From NCBI GenBank assembly GCA_038502055.1, contig JAXRKN010000037.1, positions 744,001 through 808,000 of the forward strand: a stretch of 64,000 nt of DNA, in the 5' to 3' direction. Source of the stretch: Tanytarsus gracilentus. Lineage: Eukaryota > Arthropoda > Insecta > Diptera > Chironomidae. Shown here one piece after another: positions 59,801-64,000 of the stretch. The position numbers were made by a program, and so were the translations under genes. The notes under the pieces were generated by a model. It saw only the letters and a list, made by a program, of their open reading frames with translations. It was not told where the DNA came from and made no database searches. Numbering within the stretch: position 1 is the first letter of the stretch; each line of letters begins with the position of its first letter.

Positions 59801-62800
59801 AAGATAAATTCAATAAAAAGAAGGCAATAAATCCTGACATTGAGCGCGTAAAAAAGATTGAGAGTGCAATTAACACGAAAGCACTTGCGGCTACTGCTAA
59901 GCAGCCTCTCAAAAGAGACATTTCATTTACTTTTCAAGAAGCTCCGCCCAGTGCCGCTAAATATTTAGTCGATTGTCTACCCATAAAAAAGTCGCAAGAG
60001 GCCGAAAGCATTTCTTCGGAGACATCAAATCGCACCGTAATATTTCGTGACAATAGCACCACGATGGATGATGTTCACGACAAAATTAAATATTTTGAGG
60101 AAATTGAAAAGGAAAAGGAAAAAGTTCCCACGACCATTTATCATGCCGCTGAAGATTCATCGCTAGATGAGGATGAAAATGAAAAAAAAGTAGCTGAAAT
60201 CGCTACCATACAAAAGCAACCCACACCACCACCACCACAACAGCAACCAACGCAATCAGATAAGACTGCGGCTCCCAAATTGACAACCTCTCAATCATTC
60301 ACCGATCTTAAAGATCTCTTCGGAGAACGCTCATCGTTGAAATCGAATACATTTCGTGGCTCAAATGATGAGAATTTTGGAGAAAGTCGATTGATGAGGA
60401 GATCGCGCAGCAGCAGTCCTAACGAGTCTGAGCGTGGCTACAAAAGTCTCAATGAGTTTGGTGATGTTGAAAAATTGAAAATGAAATTCGAAAACATTTG
60501 TTTCTCGGGCGATGATGGCGATTCTTATCAGCAGCTAATATTCAGTGATTCCGAGTTGAATAGGACAACAGCCGCTAAGAAAATACGTATACATGGTCAT
60601 GAGCATGGGAATGTTTCTAATATTGCTCATAAATATGAAATGCAATCGAAACGTGCTCGAAGTCGAACTCGCCGCATTTCACCTATACCCAAGAATTCGA
60701 TTAAGCGAGATCGATTAATGCCTCACATAAATGTCATCAGTAAGACGGCGAGTCTGAAGGAGCAAAAGCAAAGAATATCGACGAGTAATAAAGACAATTT
60801 GGACAAAATTGAGCCCATTCCGAACGCATCAGGTGAAGTAGTTGCTAAGATTAAGGAAAAGTTTGAGAGTCTCAGTAGCAATTTGTCATTGATGGGTAAA
60901 ATGTTTACCTCGACACCCGAAATTCGTGAGCTCAATGACATTTCGCCTCACTTGTCCCATCTTCCGCATTGCGGCAATTTCTTTTCGCATCGCTATCCTC
61001 GTCGTGAAGATAATAACCGTTCCATAATTTCACCAGATAAGAGTCCTTCGAAGGGCGGCATCAAGCCTCGCAAGCGTCCCTCATCAACCTCGCCAATTCG
61101 GAAAGAGATGAATGTCACCAAGCAATTGCGTGAAATTTTCAGCGATGAACAACATCACAGCTTCGATAGTTATGATACAAATCGTTCATCGTTCAATCGA
61201 CGCTACATACCCGATCGTCAACTCGAGGCGGATTTTTTGTGGCAAAAGAAAAAACAGCAGCTTAAATCCTCAACATCATTTGCTTATAAAGGTCATTGGC
61301 AGTAACTATATATATAAAAAAATATCTTTTCAAAATCATATTTGCACTCCATAAAACAAAACGAAAGGTACACACACACACACACGCAGAAAGTATTTAT
61401 TCAATTAAATACGTAAGACTTAGAAAGTGCGATTTGTCTTGTAGGCCCTCAACCAGTGTAACTGAGCAGCTCTTACATTCGTTATAGTGAATGTACTTTA
61501 TTGATGTATAAAGAAATTTTATCTCGATTTTTTGCACATTTTGATATTCATTGAATTTTTGTAACCCAAAAAACGATCGAAATATTTTTCTTTTTGTACA
61601 GCTTTTCGATATTTTTTTGTTACTTTAAACATTTTTTTCTCCTCTAGATAGTTCCACATTACACTTAATGACTTTTTAATTATATTTCATGTTTTTTATT
61701 TATTATTAATTTTATTATTAGTTGATTTTGACATACCATCATCCTCACCATCAACACCTCCCTTAATACCACCCAAAAACAATTATAACATAAGCGGCTA
61801 TCTCTCAGGTAAGCTCTCTTTGTCTCAATTCATACCCATAAAAAAATACACGACACAATACATAAAAAATTCATTTAATTAAATTAATCTTGTAATTGAG
61901 AAAAATGTTGAGGCATGTTAAGCATGTTTTGATCGGAAGTGCTTAAAATGGACTTTGTTGTACATAGAAAAAAATCAATTGCATGATTAATTAGATTTGA
62001 AAGTTTCTCATATTTTTTGTCTCACAACTGCAAACTCTCCGATTATATGAATGGAGCATTTAAGTTCGCAGGAAATGGAATTATAAGTCGCTCGTTTAAT
62101 ATATTGTCATACATATTGTCGTGCATGTCCATAAAAAGTATCATGTCGAATGCAATTCAATTCTGGGAGAAAAGTAGGAAATTACTTTCTTGATCACCAC
62201 ATCAGCACAGCACGTTTATGCATATGAACTTTGATAATTAAATTTTTTGGAGTTGAAATGGAAGAGGAGGCATAATGTACAATGAGGCATTGATGTTATG
62301 AATTTATAAACCATAATAAATTTTTCAAAAAGATAACGGATTTTTAAAACTTTAATTAATTTTGGGTGAAGCTCTTTAGAGTAATAAATTTTCAACCCAT
62401 CCACTTGCTTACTCTTACAAAACACCAAACATAAATTCTTTCATCATCATCATAAATTATTACGAATCATTCCCTTTTGTCACCGACCGCTCATTATGAA
62501 TAGAAGAAGTAGATGAATGGGCAGGCTATCGACATTTGTACAATATTTATTTTTAAACCTTCGGTCATTACTTAATAGCTGACCACAATATTAACATAAA
62601 TAAGAAATTATAAAAAAATATATTTTTCTCTCAACTTTCTCAACCTATATCGCGGCATTACTTCGAAATACGGCAGCAATAAATTTAGCGATAGACATGA
62701 TGGTGACGGTTTGAGTTTAATGAGTTAATGTCAAATGCGACTTTTATCGTTCACTTCAGCTTTTCACTTATGTCACTTTATGCTCACACATAATTGCAAC

Positions 62801-64000
62801 TGTGCGTCATATGCACACCTCAAAAAAAATTAAATTTAAACCAACATTTTTTTTATGATTTTCATGACAAAGACCTTATTCGATTTCTAGAGTATAACAT
62901 TTCCGTTATTGTGTTCGAGAAATCAAAACTTCCGTACAGAGCCACACAATCAACGCGCTCATAAAGTCAATATAAATTTTCTTCTATTGTTGGTCTTGAT
63001 AAAAATGCATTTCTTGTGCATTTTACGTGGCTCTTAAGACTTCTTTTCTTCAATTTCTCATTCCACGTTTCTCTCTTTTTGCTCTCTCGTGCACACTGTG
63101 TGCGGTTCTCTCGTTTGAATTGGAGCTGAAAACACCCATAAACGGTGAATCGAAAAGCTCACACGTGAGTCTTTAATTTTATAAAAGAAATTGTTATTCA
63201 TATCTGTCTATGCGGCTACAACAAGCTCGTGCAGTCAACGTGTTGCTCTGAAATCAAAGCTAAAAATATTTAAATGCTCAAAAATACAGAAATTCTAAAA
63301 ATATTTTAAGTTTCAATTTGTCTTTTTTCCAATCCAACCACCCACCCACCTTTTTTTGAAGTGAAGACGTTTGAGGTTAGTGTGAGATGGAAAACATTTC
63401 TCTATTTTTTTCTCTTCTCTTTATTCGTCGCTTTCTGTCTTTCACCATCATCGTCATCACTCCACTCCACAAAACAAGCCAACATGTTGCTATACGCCAA
63501 GACTGTTCAGTTTGAAATAAACTGTTGATAAGAAAGCACTCAAAATATTATTTTTCTTCCATTTGTCTTTTTCTCGCGCGCGCTTTAAAGTTAAAAAGTG
63601 ATTCATCGTGACATTAAAGAAGAGTGTGACACTCAAAAAAATGATGATTAATTTGCTCGTAAGAGGTAATTGACAAGTTCTTAGTCAAGGACGAGGAAAG
63701 TCTTGTCGATGTATGCAACTCGTGTGCATCGCTAATCGAGAGCAAAAAAAATATTATAAAATTTTTAACCCATATGATCTGATGCAACAAGAACGCGTCA
63801 ACGAATGTTATTTATGAGGCAGCTTCGATATTATTAGTTATTAAAGAAAATTACGGTCTCTTTCTCTTACTCTCAATCGAAAATTATCCTCGTCGCGTGC
63901 AGGAATCAAAAATAAGCGAGTCAAGTTCAAGAATGTTCAATTAAATTATTGGCATCGTGTATCCGAAAATAAAATACAAAATGCAAATTCGAAAATCGTC
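47841..64000 (+). CDS. CAP: CAP/sorbs adaptor protein with SoHo domain (3' partial)
   Basis: Exons 47841-47859, 47934-48011, 52456-52782, 52848-52973, 53031-53230, 53289-53361, 53570-53605, 53973-54111, 54178-54295, 54829-54861, 55801-55853, 55906-56075 and 56831-61305 join in phase to 1948 residues ending at TAA. An alternative donor at 61292 leads to exon 61722-61808 and on. The N-terminus has the proline-rich stretches PPTPLPFKIAPRFKATFP and PPPPPVWTPKSAPPSPSLER. The SoHo domain (about residues 251-383) is spread over six exons: QWYKKMYNTIHKAKDD, VPYKSNGYASEPDG, GRIEHYTPGKSSISDKEAKQ and WWDDIMEIFDG. It is followed by LVFKKRSDVEQ. The SoHo domain binds flotillin-type membrane proteins. The family's C-terminal SH3 domains bind vinculin and signalling partners, placing CAP at integrin adhesions and muscle attachments. 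Those SH3 exons lie past the window. Confidence 0.88.
48012..52455. other. Second intron of CAP
   Basis: Phase-1 intron from gcag|gtattt to aaacag|gc, 4.4 kb, A/T-rich. A stop-free stretch around 51600-51760 lacks a start and matched splice sites. I see no nested gene. Confidence 0.6.
53570..53605 (+). CDS. CAP: CAP microexon, 36 nt (DNYVTVKYKTKR)
   Basis: Flanked by tgtcatag and g|gtagtg, phase 1 at both ends, so it can be skipped without changing frame. It inserts D-NYVTVKYKTKR within the SoHo region, between the KKMYNTIHKAKDD exon and the VPYKSNGYASEPDG exon. Confidence 0.6.
54829..54861 (+). CDS. CAP: CAP microexon, 33 nt (WWDDIMEIFDG)
   Basis: Acceptor ttttttag at 54827-54828 and donor GGG|GTAAAA. 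It is exactly 11 codons in phase 0 at both ends, so optional by design. The peptide is the C-terminal end of the SoHo domain as I know it from CAP proteins (WWDE-type motif), which makes the call strong despite its size. Confidence 0.75.
55293..55436 (+). CDS. CAP: Candidate alternative first coding exon of CAP
   Basis: ATG at 55293 opens 48 codons (MLNTMILQNLLQHIVNNP to KLAKEIAKF) ending in a strong phase-0 donor TTT|GTAAGT at 55437. This matches the phase-0 acceptor of the exon at 55801. An in-frame TAA lies two codons upstream and no AG acceptor is present between about 55240 and the ATG, so it would have to be the start exon of a shorter isoform lacking the SoHo domain. No TATA box is visible. 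Confidence 0.4.
56076..56830. other. CAP: Intron before the large CAP exon
   Basis: Phase 1, aaaag|gtgagc to ccgtatag|at. A Gln-rich stretch at 56610-56728 ending in TCAG|GTATAA looks somewhat exon-like, but no acceptor of matching phase with a proper pyrimidine tract was found. Confidence 0.5.
56831..61305 (+). CDS. CAP: Large CAP exon (about 1490 codons)
   Basis: Opens DGDDYEDDTLMQYKPRKKAP and runs uninterrupted to TAA at 61303-61305 (ends AYKGHWQ). It is basic and Ser-rich with many R-S/S-R sites, consistent with a disordered, phosphorylated cytoskeletal scaffold. It carries W-Q elements at two places (DYDLWQKVREHEKNE near 58994 and EADFLWQKKKQQLK near 61229) and at least seven short [LI]K-x-x-[FL] motifs. 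A short proline/glutamine tract (TPPPPQQQPT) lies near 60222-60252. Confidence 0.88.
61370..61385. repeat. (CA)n microsatellite
   Basis: About eight CA units just after the TAA of the large CAP exon, in the presumed 3' UTR of the short isoform or intron of the long one. Confidence 0.8.
61722..61808 (+). CDS. CAP: CAP exon downstream of the large exon
   Basis: Acceptor tttattattag, donor TCAG|GTAAGC, phase 1 at both ends. It encodes DFDIPSSSPSTPPLIPPKNN and ends ISGYLSG. The proline-rich start suits a linker between the large exon and the SH3 region. It joins in frame to the donor at 61292 in the large exon (AAAG|GTCATT, a weak site). Confidence 0.65.
61809..63902. other. CAP: CAP intron
   Basis: A/T-rich with no supported exon. 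A 14-nt candidate at 63362-63375 was rejected. Confidence 0.5.
63903..64000 (+). CDS. CAP: Candidate next CAP exon, cut by the window end
   Basis: Acceptor tcgtcgcgtgcag at 63902 followed by GA ATC AAA AAT AAG CGA. It fits the phase-1 donor at 61808 (TCA G + GA = Gly) and stays open to the last base (GIKNKRVKFKNVQLNYWHRV...). I cannot match the peptide to a known CAP segment. Confidence 0.4.

Noticed and set aside
63362..63375. 14-nt candidate microexon (VKTFE) with gaag acceptor and gttagt donor
   Set aside because: It would change phase from 1 to 0 and break the join to the exon at 63903.
1..64000. tRNA, rRNA, CRISPR, bacterial operon or viral genes
   Set aside because: I looked for T-loop/acceptor patterns, direct-repeat arrays with spacers and polymerase or integrase motifs and saw none; the decamer arrays are contiguous, without spacers.

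Overview
This is a strongly AT-rich piece of an insect nuclear genome. Coding exons are short islands joined by GT-AG introns, with AATAAA signals, TATA/Inr promoters and long non-coding stretches; there are no operons or bacterial signals. The recognisable genes point to a fly (Diptera): the 3' end of a chondroitin sulfate synthase, the 5' two-thirds of the CAP/sorbs adaptor gene, and two members of a secreted leucine-rich-repeat (LRR) family. I recall that LRR family as common in midges and mosquitoes, so a nematoceran fly is likely, but this is inference. All exon joins were made by eye from frame, phase and splice motifs; no transcript evidence was available.

Layout. 1-741 (+): last three exons of chondroitin synthase. 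742-5900: non-coding, with a GC-richer island (1690-2063) and an unusual block of two decamer minisatellites around a perfect inverted repeat (2190-3441). 6179-16812 (+): an eight-exon gene for a secreted Gly/Tyr/Gln-rich, then Tyr/Asp/Asn/Arg-rich, then Pro-rich protein, with a likely alternative short ending at 11949-11970. A single-exon secreted LRR/coiled-coil gene lies antisense in its large intron (13819-14673, -). 17024-17760 (-): a three-exon small secreted protein of unknown family, convergent with the previous gene. 22662-23450 (+): a clear TATA/Inr promoter and first exon whose downstream coding part I cannot settle. 27262-28316 (-): a second secreted LRR gene, three exons, with a GATA-site cluster upstream.

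31538-45835 (+): a 289-residue uncharacterised protein that appears only when three distant, phase-compatible exons are joined. Its second intron holds a same-strand gene (40659-44264) for a 1201-residue acidic, disordered, tail-anchored protein, which probably uses a 5' UTR exon near 35300-35603. 47841 to beyond 64000 (+): the CAP/sorbs gene, with N-terminal proline-rich exons, a SoHo domain spread over short exons including 33- and 36-nt microexons, and a 4.5-kb exon. That exon can end the protein (TAA at 61303) or splice on towards SH3-encoding exons, which are not in the window. CAP-family proteins link vinculin and actin at muscle attachment and adhesion sites.

The genes look like independent neighbours and nested genes rather than a pathway. 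The most unusual items are the minisatellite/inverted-repeat block, the interleaved 31.5-45.8 kb locus, the low-complexity secreted gene with its antisense nested LRR gene, and the repeated LKxxF-type motifs and alternative ends in CAP.
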